Below, piece by piece: positions 1 to 10,524 of a stretch of DNA of 64,000 nucleotides. The position numbers were made by a program, and so were the translations under genes. Under the pieces are notes generated by a model that saw nothing but the letters and a program-made list of their open reading frames with translations, made no database searches and was not told the DNA's origin. The first letter of the stretch is position 1. Each line of letters opens with the position of its first letter. This DNA is from Blepharisma japonicum (Eukaryota > Ciliophora > Heterotrichea > Heterotrichida > Blepharismidae): NCBI GenBank assembly GCA_949751835.1, contig CATKHK010000005.1:434001-498000 (forward strand), given 5' to 3'.

Positions 1-503
1 CATGTAAAATGATACTATTAGAAAAGTATTAGCATTAACAGGATTGATATAGGAAATTTTTAAATTAAAGCATTTTATACAATTTCTTAATTAGCAATTA
101 TTTTCTGTTTATTAAAAACAGAAGTTAAAATATGTGAAATCTTGCTTCCACACTGACTATAAATGGGGAAATTTATTTTGATTAAAATGATAATTTTGCA
201 AATAACGACAGCAATAATTATTGCATAAAGCTCTATATTTATTTTTAATTGTTAAATTTTCATATAAATAGCTATAATTAAGTTATACGTTTATTAGTAA
301 AATTTATATCCACAATTAATAATGGGAGTTGAAATATCTTTATAAAGATAAAGATTGGGCTTTATCTAAAGATAATGGTTTCATCATCTATGATTCTTTA
401 TTAAAGTTTCTATAATAAATTCACATCCTTAAATACCATTGAGGAAAATCTGCTTAAATTATGGCAATTCTAATACCCATTGAGTTATAATTGTAAATAA
501 ACA
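1..503. other. AT-rich intergenic stretch at window start
   Basis: I see no credible reading frame with TGA read as Trp, no RNA gene and no repeat here. It is AT-rich upstream sequence for the small gene that starts at 504. A gene truncated by the window edge cannot be excluded, but no conserved protein segment is visible. Confidence 0.5.
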
Positions 504-749
504 ATGAAGTCTCCCAGCGTTATGCCGCATCATGAAGGGCAGAATACCCCTGATAATGCTATAAAACTCAAGTCTATTCTTAGAAAATCTACTAAAGAGC
601 AGCTTCAAAGTTTTCGAGTCGTTACCCGAGCAAGCACAATGGATAAAAAAGTACTTTTTAAAGACCCCATCCACGAGTTGCATCTAGTCGAGCCTATCAT
701 ATATAAAATGCCAAGAAAAGACACTAGTTGCACATGTGCAATCTTTTAG
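504..749 (+). CDS. Small putative PP1-binding protein with CaaX-like end (81 aa)
   Basis: No family homologue is recognised. The protein carries two short motifs known from regulators of protein phosphatase 1, in the usual order: a SILK-type motif (SILR, residues 24-27) and an RVxF-type motif (KVLF, residues 49-52, after a lysine). It ends in CAIF, which fits a CaaX box of the kind that receives geranylgeranyl. Seen: the motifs and a TAG stop. Inferred: a lipid-anchored PP1 regulator. Short motifs occur by chance, so the function is tentative. The start ATG follows an AT-rich leader. The next gene lies on the other strand and ends at 1021. Confidence 0.5.
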   Translation: MKSPSVMPHHEGQNTPDNAIKLKSILRKSTKEQLQSFRVVTRASTMDKKVLFKDPIHELHLVEPIIYKMPRKDTSCTCAIF

Positions 750-1020
750 GACATATCATCATTTCAAAAATGATCTTTGAGGCACACATCTGGCAAAGCA
801 AATAAGTGTATTTAATTCCTTATGTAAATTAATCTAATTTCAAGCATCTATCTAAGTTTTCCATTATTAAAATTTCCTAAAATAAGCTTATTTTAAAAAT
901 TTATTTAAATAGTAATTGGAGAAAATTATGCAAAAATAACTCAATTTAATTGTGAACTTTCAAAGTTATTTTATTTAAGCAAAGCTTTAAAAATTAATAT
1001 AAATAAAATCTCATTATCTA

Positions 1021-2247
1021 TTATTCATCAAGCATATTTGCAATGGTTTCATCCATGGACCCAGTCCTTTCGAGCTCTCTTCTGATAACCTCATGCGGAA
1101 TGTGCGGCAAAATTTCTCTTACCTGTTCCACTTCTCTTTCTCTTTGTTCTCTCATACCAGCAGCATTTCTTGAAAATGAAAAATTTCACCATGATCTTTC
1201 TCTAACCACTTCTGGCTGTAAAAAAATTTGGTTACAGAGAGGGCATTTTTTTTCTGTATTATTTAAAACCCAAGTTCTTATGCACTCAACATGATGAATA
1301 TGTCCACAAGAAATTCGACTGCATTTACTCTGAGTCAAAGGCTCCCAACAAATGCAGCATTTTTCGTCTCCATGCTTGGATAATTCAGCTTCTGTAAGCG
1401 GCGGGTATTTTTTAACAAAATTTCTCATAGAAATTTTATAATGTCGATATCTTTTGCATATAGAAATTAGACTGATGATATATTTTTGTTGTCTCATGAT
1501 AACTAAAACTTGGAGTGGGCTCGATAAGAACCATTCAGAATACCAAATTGCGATATGAATCCATCTGCATATATTTATTAAAATTTCAGCTGAGTTTATT
1601 GCTAAATCATGCCTTCTGCTTAAGGCTAAATTATGCTTAAGCTGATACCATGTAATCACGCTTTCCTTTAACACTAATATCCCATCATAATTTAACAATA
1701 AAATCAAGCTTGGACTCGCATATGAGAACATATAAGCTGTGAAAATAATAAAACCTGCTGTGACTCCAATAGTAGTCATTATTAGTTCTCGCAGATTTCT
1801 AATATGATTATTTTGAAGTCTAGACTTTGCAATGATACTCAGAACTTTACATGAAGAATAATAAACAAAGGTAAAAGCCCAAATTAATATTTCAATGCTA
1901 TTATTTGAGCTATCTCCAATAGAAATAACTACGAATTGTAATAGCATCGAATCATGTATTAGGTAATGCCCAATTCTCTTCCTTTCTGCAGAATTCAGTG
2001 AATCAAGGAAAATGTAAAAGATAGACTGTGTTGCATAAAAACACCAGAACACGATAGATATGAATATCAGAAAACATAGAGATGAGCTTGATTTTATTAA
2101 GTGTATTGTCGAGATAAGTCCTGATGTAAGTAAGGATGGAACTAATAAAGCTGACAATAGTAGAGTATTGGCTGACAAAATTCATAATGCTAGCTTTCAT
2201 GCAGTTATTGATTCATAAATAGCATTTGCGATTTCTAATGCACGCAT
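1021..2247 (-). CDS. AMFR-like: gp78/AMFR-like membrane RING E3 ligase with CUE domain (408 aa)
   Basis: Likely an ER-membrane ubiquitin ligase of ERAD. The N-terminal 270 residues hold several hydrophobic helices. A RING-H2 finger runs from C298 to C338 (CCICWEP ... CGHIHHVEC ... CPLC). The last 45 residues match a CUE ubiquitin-binding domain (EILPHIPHEVIRRELERTGS, then a DETIANMLDE-like end). RING plus CUE on a polytopic protein is the gp78/AMFR layout, while Hrd1 lacks CUE. The CUE part is in frame only if TGA after the RING is Trp. The upstream in-frame ATG at 2247 is preferred; the N-terminus then contains two TGA-coded Trp and is preceded by an in-frame TAA. Confidence 0.85.
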
Positions 2248-3216
2248 TTTTATTTTTTAACTAAACTACAATGCAAAATTATGAATTGCTACTGAAGAGA
2301 TACATTATAAATTTTTTTCAATATTAAATTATTATTAGTTTAGGATTGAGATGCAGCTTATATCATATAAACTAAATAATATTCATGGAAAAAGTAAATT
2401 TAGTTAAAAATCAGTACAACTAGTATTACATCTTAAAAGTAAAATAGCTTTAAAATTCTAGCATTGAGGAAGAAATAGATTTCAAATAGTTATATGAATA
2501 AGATCTAAACTGAAAATATTAAATCCTATTAAGTTTGCTTAAATATAAGGTATTATTTTTAATCAAAATTTTGGAGTATTAGACTATTGCTATATAAGCA
2601 TCTTTATAAAATACCTGATCCTATTGATATAGAAATTTTATCCAAATATTTTAAATATTATATTTTTTCAAACATATAATATATTTAATACTTAAATCTA
2701 ATTTTATCTTACTTATATCAATTATAAATTATTCATAGATATTTTTGATTTATTAACTTTAAGCTGATATTATTGAAACAGAATTTAATAAATATGTTTT
2801 TGTATTTTTTGTTAGGATCTTACAATCTTAAATTTATTCTAAATATAAAGATAAATAAGCAGTAAATGCCCATTCAAAGCCTCAAAACTTATTATGCAGC
2901 GATTTTTATCTTCAAGAAATGAGTATGAAAGTAAAAGAAGCATTTATTCCTCATTATAATTTTATATGAGCTATACTACTTTTATTCTATAGAATCTTCT
3001 TTTTCTGATTTTCCAATGTTTAGCAATAATTTTAAAATTTTGCAACTTTATTTTTCACTAAAATATCAAAACAGTTTCAAAATTAATTATCATTTAAAAA
3101 GTTTCTTTATGAACAGAATTCATATACTCTACCTCATTTAAATTCTCATTTCAAGTGACAAGGTATTGTATGATATCCGTTTCTTAACCAAAATATGCTG
3201 TGGTTATAAAATAAAA
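2248..3216. other. 969-bp AT-rich intergenic region
   Basis: Divergent spacer between the E3 ligase and PAH. I found no reading frame with protein-like composition, no tRNA and no clear repeat. It probably holds promoters for both neighbours, but no specific site can be assigned. Confidence 0.5.
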
Positions 3217-4461
3217 ATGCTTACCCGAGCTCTCTTCAGGTTTATGTCAAGTGCCACAAAGGCCCCATTTGAAATCACTGATATGGCTGCTTTAATGTTT
3301 ACACTTCAGAAAAACACCCCTGGCTCGCTTAATCAAGTTCTTCAAACAATCCTTGACAATAACCTCAATTTAGTCCACATAGAGTCAAGACCAGCATCAC
3401 TGATAGATGCCGATAAAGGCTTTACTTTTATTGTAGACATAGAAACCCCAAATAATAATTCGTTGGAAAATGTATGCAAAAAAATCAAAAAAGTCTGCGG
3501 TGACGTCACAGTGCTAGGAAGTCTCGAGGTACCGTGGTTTCCAAGACGATTTAGTGATATAGATGGAATGCAACAGCTAGTTAGGCCTCTACATCACGAT
3601 CATCCAGGGTCTATGGATCCAAATTATTGGGCAAGAAGGCAAGAATTTGGAATTATTGCAAAAAATTGTGTTTTAAGCCAAGAAATTCCAAGAATTCAAT
3701 ATACAAGTGATGAAACTACGACTTGGCAAACGGTTTATCATGCCTTGTCACCTCTTTATAAGAAAATTGCATGCAATGAATTTCTACTCAATTTTAAGGA
3801 AATGGAAAAGAAAGGGATCATTACTGAAAATGATGTGCCACAATTAGCAGAAGTTAATAAATATTTGATGGGGAAAACTGGATTTCAGCTTAAGCCTATT
3901 TCTGCTATGGAAAAAGATAGAGACTTTTTAAATTGTCTAGCATTTAGAGTATTTCCTACTACGCTTCATATGAGACATCACTCTCATCCTTATTTTAGCA
4001 TAGACCCAGATATTGCTCATGAAGTAATTGGTCATGTCCCTATGCTTGCTGATCCTGAATTTGCTGAATTTGTTCAAGAAATTGGCCTTGCTTCTTTAGG
4101 AGCTACTGAAGAAGATATACAAAAACTAATGAACCTTTATTTTTACTCAATCGAAATTGGTCTAATTATGAATTCTGAGGGAGATAGAAAGGTTTATGGG
4201 GCAAGAATCTTAAGTTCAGTCGACGAAATTCATCATGCTCTTAGCATTCACCCTGAACTAAGACATTTCGATCCATTCCAAGCTTGCAATGTTAAATATC
4301 ATAGAAAAGACTTGCAAGGGCTCTATTGGTTTTGCTCAGATTTTAGAGAAGCCAAGGGACTTATGCAGAGATATGCAAGTACTTTACAAAAACCTTTTAA
4401 TGCGACTTATGATAGAGTTCAAAAATCTATAAAAGTTAGTCACAAGGTAAAGTCGTGGTAA
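3217..4461 (+). CDS. PAH: Phenylalanine-4-hydroxylase-type aromatic amino acid hydroxylase (414 aa)
   Basis: Predicted to hydroxylate phenylalanine to tyrosine using tetrahydropterin, O2 and Fe(II). An N-terminal ACT-like regulatory domain is visible (about residues 22-90, LFTLQKNTPGSLNQVLQ). The catalytic domain has the iron ligands H268 and H273 (AHEVIGHVPML) and E313 (YSIEIGL). Their spacing (5 and 40 residues) equals that of mammalian PAH. The start ATG at 3217 gives MLTRALFRFMSS, a basic amphipathic N-terminus that could target mitochondria; 17 codons upstream are open but lack ATG. Tyrosine or tryptophan hydroxylase is less likely given the length and layout. Confidence 0.95.
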   Translation: MLTRALFRFMSSATKAPFEITDMAALMFTLQKNTPGSLNQVLQTILDNNLNLVHIESRPASLIDADKGFTFIVDIETPNNNSLENVCKKIKKVCGDVTVLGSLEVPWFPRRFSDIDGMQQLVRPLHHDHPGSMDPNYWARRQEFGIIAKNCVLSQEIPRIQYTSDETTTWQTVYHALSPLYKKIACNEFLLNFKEMEKKGIITENDVPQLAEVNKYLMGKTGFQLKPISAMEKDRDFLNCLAFRVFPTTLHMRHHSHPYFSIDPDIAHEVIGHVPMLADPEFAEFVQEIGLASLGATEEDIQKLMNLYFYSIEIGLIMNSEGDRKVYGARILSSVDEIHHALSIHPELRHFDPFQACNVKYHRKDLQGLYWFCSDFREAKGLMQRYASTLQKPFNATYDRVQKSIKVSHKVKSW

Positions 4462-4790
4462 GGAAAAAATGAGTAATTAAAAATATTTAAAAAATTGATC
4501 TTAATTTTCTATCCAGAATATATTAGAATTTTCAACTGCCACTTGTGGAACTTTTTCTCTTTATATGAGAAAATATTCAAATGGCTTAAATTTTACTTAA
4601 AAATGCATAAAAAGAAGTTTAAATAATTGGCTTTTATCAAATTTATACTGATGAGAAAGGATAAAATGCCAATAAGCATAATATATATACAATAATCATT
4701 TACAGGGGTTTAAACCTCTGGCAGATAAATTTCTGCTAGCTTAATTTAAAATCCTTTTGCAATCAGTTACTAAACATAATTTATTTCTAA
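4462..4790. other. Intergenic spacer with paired hairpins
   Basis: Tandem spacer between PAH and the kinesin. It contains two abutting inverted repeats near its 3' end (see 4703-4736) and otherwise AT-rich sequence with no gene. Confidence 0.6.
4703..4736. repeat. Two abutting inverted repeats upstream of kinesin
   Basis: CAGGGGTTTAAACCTCTG (4703-4720) is a near-perfect palindrome with one G/T mismatch pair. It is followed directly by GCAGATAAATTTCTGC (4721-4736), a second hairpin with a 5-bp stem. They lie about 55 bp before the kinesin ATG. They could be a protein-binding site or an RNA hairpin in the 5' leader; the role is unknown. Confidence 0.6.
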
Positions 4791-7544
4791 ATGGCACGAC
4801 CCGGAAGAATAAATTTACTTTTAAGACTCAAGCCTTCTAGCTCATCCACTCCTGATACTTCATTTTATCGAATTTCCCCCAGTTTAACAGAATTTACTCT
4901 TATAACTCCTCCTAATAATCGAACCCCTTTCTATTTCTCCAATATATTTCCATCAGACTCCACAATCACACCTATATGCGAGCTTGTAGGTTATCCTATG
5001 TCAGATCAAATCCTTGATGGCTGTAATGCAACTCTTATAGCACTAGGGGCAATAGGATCAGGAAAAACATATAATCTATATGGCGAAATGTCAAGAAGAG
5101 GGTTATCAGGAGGTTTAGTCCAATCAAGCATACAATATTTATTTGGAAAAATCAGATCCTTGACTGCTGAAAGGAATATCACTGTAATTGTAAGTTTATT
5201 TGAAATGTACAAAAATAAGGTTAGAGATTTGGGAATTGCATATAATAACAAAGGAGAAGACATTGAAGCTCTCTTAAAAATTTATAATGAACAAGACCTT
5301 GCTGTAAAGGATATTAGAGGAAAGGCATATATAGAAGATGTCTCATTAATACAGGTCATGACAGCTGAAGAAATTTTTGAGATCATTAATCTTGGATTTA
5401 AAATGAGAGAACAGGCTGAAGAAATCTCAGGAAATATTGCTAACGACGCGACTACTATACTTTCTATAAACGTAACTCAAAAAGATAAGCATGGTGATAT
5501 AAATAGCACCAAAAGTGCAAGATTTAATATCGTAGATATAGCAGGCTCAGAGCATAAATTTGCTGAATCAGGAGCAATTGAAAACGAGTCAGAAGCTGAG
5601 CTCAGTAACCTTTATGCGCTTAAAAGGGTACTGAACAAAGTGAACTTAGTCAAGCAAGGCGCCACTGTAAACGTGATTCCTTACAAAATCAGCAAACTAA
5701 CACAATTTTTGCAGAGTGGATTTTCAGGAAATTCCACAATTTCAATATTAACTGCAATAGATACAGATCCAATTAAATATAGCGAAACTGGGCATGTCCT
5801 TGCTTTTGTGAAATCAATAACAGAAATTGATAAAAATATCAAAAAAAACCTTATGCAGAGGCCTGATGCAGGAGCTCTAATGGCTCATGAAATGGCCCAG
5901 AGGCTAGAAGAAGAAATTTATGAGTTAAATGCTATGATCAAAAAAAGCCAACTTCAGCATGAAGAAAAGTTAAGGCTTTTTGCTCGGCTAGTTGGGATCG
6001 ATGATGACTTAGAATCTATGGTATTAGCCAAGAAAGGGACAAAAGAATTCCAGCTCGCTCTGAAATATAAAGAATCCTTTGAGACTACAAAAAACCTAAA
6101 CAGGAGAAATGCAGACTTAGAAAAGAAAAACAATGAAAATAAAAAAATTCTTGATCACATTAAAATTTTGCATCAGAATAATAAAGATAAGCAGAAAATT
6201 GAGTTAACAAATCTAGAAACTGAAATCAGAGACTTAAAAGATCTCATCAGCGAATACAAATACAAAAACGAAGAAATCGGCCAAGAGCAAACATTTTCTA
6301 ACTCAGAAGGGCTCGAGAGAATGCTCATGCACAGCCACTTAGCTGTCGAAGAAAACTCTGCCACTCTCCACAACTTAAAGCTCCAAATGCAAAATAATAC
6401 CACAGATTTAAAAAATCTATTTGAAATGAAAGAGCTTGGGATCAATGAAGCAGACCATGCTATGAAAAAATTAATTTATGATAATGAAGAAAAACAAAAG
6501 GAAAGGTTTGCGAATTTAGAAGAGCAATTTAAATATTTAATTGGAGATGATGAAGACTCTCATAGAGAATTTTTTGAGTCACAAATGGAGATTAATACTT
6601 ATTTGAGAAATTTAGAGTAACACATATTTAGTGAAACTCTCAATGAGATGAAAAAAGAAACAGCTAAAATGCTGGAGATCGCGAATGTCCAGAATACAAT
6701 TATTTATGATATCGAAGATGGAAAGTATAATAATGGGATTCGGCCGGTTTTAATCCCCACTAAGCATCATCCTCCACCTCCAAGTCCTATTTTATTTCCT
6801 ATGTAACTTTTATATAGAGCTTGAAAATTGTTGCCAAACCTTCAGAACTCGTTAAAAAAGACACAAAGCTTAACAAAATTTTCCCGCTCTCAGCAAGCTC
6901 AAACTTTCATGAAAACTTTTGCCCAATCTTTTAGTTCTCAAAAAGAGGAAGAATCTTTAACTTCTCAGATTCCTTTAAATACTTCAAATCTCGGCGATAT
7001 GGACATAAATCTTGCTTTATCTGCAAGATTTCAAGGCTTGACACCTCTAGAGATCAAAAAAATGGGTTACACTATTCAGCAATCTATTAAAAATATTCAA
7101 AACCAAATAGAGTCAGTTCAGGCTGAATCGCAAAATCTTTACAAAGAAATTGAGCTGCTTGAAGATGAATTTTCTCAAGTTTCTGAAGAAAGGAATGTAT
7201 TTAAAGATGGTTACAGTAAAGAAGTAAGAAGCAGAATTGATATGCAAGACAAATACTACAGTGTTCCTAAAGTTGATGATAAGTTTTTCTTCCTTACTGA
7301 AGCTTTTTCTCGGCCTAGCACTCAGTCAAAATCATCTAGAAATCTTCCTCTAAACAACCAATTTTCAGCTACATCTATTTCAAATGTACCATTTAATAGG
7401 AATCGCCACACAAGTTCAGCTAACCCAGGTCCAAGGCTGTCAACTCCTTATAGCTTCCAAACATCTCCTCGACCTAAAACTTCAGTTAGAGTGCTCCGCC
7501 CTACATTTTCTGCTTCAGGATTTAATTTTTTATTACCTAAATAA
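4791..7544 (+). CDS. Divergent kinesin-like protein, three exons (907 aa)
   Basis: Exons 4791-6616, 6632-6802 and 6818-7544 are joined by two 15-nt introns. Without splicing the frame stops at TAA within each intron. The motor domain (about residues 10-350) has a P-loop (GAIGSGKT, 86-93), switch II (DIAGSE, 249-254) and the IPYKISKLTQFL region. The switch I region, normally NxxSSRSH, reads NIANDATTILSI, so the conserved Ser/Arg are missing. Long coiled coils follow, with a proline-rich patch near the second splice junction (HHPPPPSP) and a Ser-rich tail. It is probably a microtubule-binding protein, perhaps ciliary, with impaired or unusual ATP hydrolysis. It ends 18 bp from the ALDH stop, tail to tail. 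Confidence 0.88.
6617..6631 (+). other. 15-nt intron, kinesin
   Basis: GTAACACATATTTAG. Removing it joins GA to T and keeps a long coiled-coil frame open past the TAA it contains. Adenine at position 10. Confidence 0.88.
6803..6817 (+). other. 15-nt intron, kinesin
   Basis: GTAACTTTTATATAG. It overlaps what looks like ATG-TAA. Splicing joins AT to A and fuses the downstream 240-residue open frame, which otherwise lacks an ATG, to the kinesin. Adenine at position 10. Confidence 0.85.
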
Positions 7545-7562
7545 TGTATTTATAAGCCTTAG

Positions 7563-9098
7563 TTAAGATAAATCAAATTTAACGCCTTGTGATAAAGGAA
7601 GCTCTGATGAATAGTTAATTGCACATGATGACCTTCTCATATATTGCTTCCAGGAGTCACTGCCACTTTCTCTGCCTTCTCCTGTCTCTTTTTCTCCTCC
7701 AAAAGCTCCACCGATTTCAGCACCTGATGAGCCCATATTGACATTGACAAGGCCGCAGTCTGAACCATTAGGTCCAAGCCATTCCCACATGTGTTTTAAG
7801 TTGTTGGTGAACATGGAGCTGGCAAGTCCTTGAGGAACTTCGTTGTTAATAGCAACGGCTTCTTCAAAGGTAGAGAATGGGATCAGGTATAAAATAGGAA
7901 CAAAAAGTTCTTCTTTTACTATTGGGGCATCATGAGCAATTTCTACTATTGTAGGCTCGACATAGAAGCCAGGTCCTTCAATTACATTTCCTCCTGAAAG
8001 GATGTGACCACCTTGAGCACGTATGGTAGAAATCCCATCAGTGAACTCTTTGACAGCAGCTGCTGTATGAAGAGGGCCCATAAGGTTGGTAGGGTCTAGA
8101 GGGTTACCAATTTTAATGTGTTTGTAAGCTTCCACTAGTCTAGCTTTGACACTATCATATTGAGAAGTGTGAACTAAAAGTCTTCTTAATGTGGTGCATC
8201 TTTGTCCAGCAGTGCCAACAGCAGCAAATAAGCAAGCTCTAAGTGCAAGCTCAACATTTCCGTCGTCCATAATGATGACTGCATTGTTTCCACCTAGCTC
8301 AAGAATGGTTCTTCCAAATCTGTTGTGAACGACTTGGCTTACATGTCTTCCAATTGAGGTTGAGCCTGTGAATGAAATTAATTTGACTCTGTGATCTGCC
8401 ATTAAGGCTTCTCCTACGCTTCCACCAGGTCCTACAACCATTGTTACCACTGCTGGTGGTATTCCATTTCTCACTAAGACCTCTTCCATTACCTTAGTAA
8501 ATGCTATTGATACCAATGAAGTTGAAGATGCTCCTTTCCAAATCACACAGTTTCCACAGACAAGTGCAATAGCTGCATTCCAGCCAAAGACAGCAGCTGG
8601 GAAATTAAAAGCAGTGATGACTCCAACAATCCCTAATGGGTTCCATATCTCCAAAAGCATATGTTTGCTGCGTTCTGATGGGAAAATTTTCCCATCAAGC
8701 TGCCTTGATAAGCCAAGTGCATAGTCGCACACGTCAATAAACTCTTGAACTTCTCCTAATCCTTCACTTAGGGATTTCCCCATGGCTAGGGTAACTAATC
8801 TTCCTAAGGCTTCTTTTTTGGCACGTAAGGCTTCTCCTATCTGACGGATAATTTCACCTCTACGAGGAGCTGGGGTATTCCACCAAACCTTTTTAGCTGA
8901 TTCTGCATTAGCCAAGCAAGTTTCTAATTCTTGTGGTGTAGCTTGCTTAACGTGGGCTATTACACGTCCATCATGTGGATTTATAGCTGGAAGTTCTGAA
9001 CCTTCTCCAGACCATGATCCACTGAAGCAGCCATAATTTGTTTTGTGAATACCTATCTCGGCTAAGAAGGGAAATTCGTCGTAGCTAAGATCGGCCAT
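7563..9098 (-). CDS. ALDH7A1: ALDH7A1-type (antiquitin) aldehyde dehydrogenase (511 aa)
   Basis: NAD-dependent oxidation of alpha-aminoadipic semialdehyde in lysine breakdown is the known role of this family. The protein matches antiquitin over its full length: ITAFNFPAAVFGWN, the glutamate motif LELGGNNA, catalytic Cys301 in GTAGQRCTT, and the family-specific end GRESGSDSWKQYMRRSSC. The length is normal for the family. The ATG start has no extended targeting peptide, so a cytosolic form is likely. It converges on the kinesin gene with 18 bp between stop codons, so the two 3' UTRs must overlap or be extremely short. Confidence 0.97.
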   Translation of the reverse strand: MADLSYDEFPFLAEIGIHKTNYGCFSGSWSGEGSELPAINPHDGRVIAHVKQATPQELETCLANAESAKKVWWNTPAPRRGEIIRQIGEALRAKKEALGRLVTLAMGKSLSEGLGEVQEFIDVCDYALGLSRQLDGKIFPSERSKHMLLEIWNPLGIVGVITAFNFPAAVFGWNAAIALVCGNCVIWKGASSTSLVSIAFTKVMEEVLVRNGIPPAVVTMVVGPGGSVGEALMADHRVKLISFTGSTSIGRHVSQVVHNRFGRTILELGGNNAVIIMDDGNVELALRACLFAAVGTAGQRCTTLRRLLVHTSQYDSVKARLVEAYKHIKIGNPLDPTNLMGPLHTAAAVKEFTDGISTIRAQGGHILSGGNVIEGPGFYVEPTIVEIAHDAPIVKEELFVPILYLIPFSTFEEAVAINNEVPQGLASSMFTNNLKHMWEWLGPNGSDCGLVNVNMGSSGAEIGGAFGGEKETGEGRESGSDSWKQYMRRSSCAINYSSELPLSQGVKFDLS

Positions 9099-9625
9099 TA
9101 AAATTATAATACGAATAATTTCATTCTTAGATGTGGCTATAGATATAATAGAAGAGTAATTTAAATTATTGGAAAAACCAAGGTTTTGATGCGATTTTCA
9201 GATATATTAGAAATTAATATTATTAATTTTATAAGAGCGTATTTTTGAAGGCTTTGCGTTATGAAGATATAGAAATTTGCATCTCTCATAAATTATAAAA
9301 TTGATTAAGACTCTTAAATTATCGAAGACAGAAAGAATTGCAAAGCGTATAACAAATATTTAATTGGTATTTTATTTCTATATAAATAATTTTTACAAAA
9401 GAGTTATTTAGATAGAATAAACTTGAAAAGAGATAGCTAGTGTGAGATGACTCATTAATAGCCAAAAATAAAGAACTATAAAAATGAGAAATAGTAATTT
9501 ATCAATTTTTATAATTCTCTTCACGCATTATAAAATTTTTGAAGTAAGTAATAATTATTAATATATTCAAAACAATTTCACACTAAAGCATAATAAAATT
9601 TAGCCTACTCTATTACTCTCATTTT
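9099..9625. other. 527-bp AT-rich intergenic region
   Basis: Lies between ALDH (transcribed leftward, starting at 9098) and the end of the next leftward gene. No gene, RNA or repeat recognised. Confidence 0.5.
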
Positions 9626-10495
9626 TTAATCGTTTTTACTTCGGGATTTTTTAGGAGATAAATCTGGGAATTTTATAGAGCTTCTTAGAGTGATTGCCCA
9701 TCTACCTTCTTCAGAATCATGCTTAGTAGGTAGCTGCTTTCATAGTCCATACTTCTCTAGAACTTTATTTGATATAGGGATAATTTCTTCTTTAGTCAAT
9801 GAACTTGAAATTATGGTATTCCTATTATTTTCATCATCTCCATTTATTCTCATCAGCAATTTATTTAGTTTTTCCTGCTTTTTCTTTTCTTTCAGTGTCA
9901 CTTTTTCTTTTGAAAATTTTAGACTTCCATGAAGATTCATTGCCATGCTCTCAATTTCTTTAAAATGAGTCTTAAAATGATAATAATCGAAGCTTTCTTT
10001 TCCTCCACTGAGCGTTTGCTTTGCTGAGCCTTCAAAATTTGTATAAAATGTTTTTGAATCTGAATTAGGTGGCAGAGAAGTATCAAATAAGCTTCTCTGA
10101 ATTCTTCGTGATTCAGAAATCCTTTCCCTTTCTGTATTAAAATTAAACTTCAAAGGTGGTTGGATTTCTTTGTCCTTTTCTCTTGGCCGCAGCCTAAATA
10201 TGTTTCTTTTTGAAGAGCTATCAAGTGACAGTTTTTTATCAAAATTTTTGAAACTGTTTGTAAGCTTTGATTTTTTATTTCTTGATGGTGCTACACTTAT
10301 TGACCTTTTAGTGTTTTCCAAATCAATTTCTTTATAAAGTTGAAGAACTGTTTCATTCATTCTCATCCTGAATTTCTTTTCATATCGATCATCTATAACT
10401 TTTTTCCTTTTTTCTTCAATTATCGTCTTCATGGTCTTTGAGTATCTTTCTTCATTTTCTCTTCTGAGTTTATCATAAGCATATACATTATACAT
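9626..10495 (-). CDS. Hypothetical basic protein (289 aa)
   Basis: Not recognised. The first 70 residues (YDKLRRENEERYSKTMKTII) look like a charged helix or short coiled coil. The middle is Ser/Arg/Lys-rich and probably disordered, and a second charged helix (KFSKEKVTLKEKKKQEKLNK) lies near residues 210-230. It extends past one in-frame TGA (Trp) to a TAA at 9626. The start ATG is 29 bp from the stop of the upstream gene on the same strand. It could be cytoskeletal or ciliary; nothing in the sequence proves this. Confidence 0.7.
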
Positions 10496-10524
10496 TTATA
10501 TATAAAATAAATATTAAACTAATT

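Noticed and set aside
6828-7544. A separate 238-residue gene after the kinesin
   Set aside because: It has no ATG start, and a 15-nt intron at 6803-6817 joins it to the kinesin frame.
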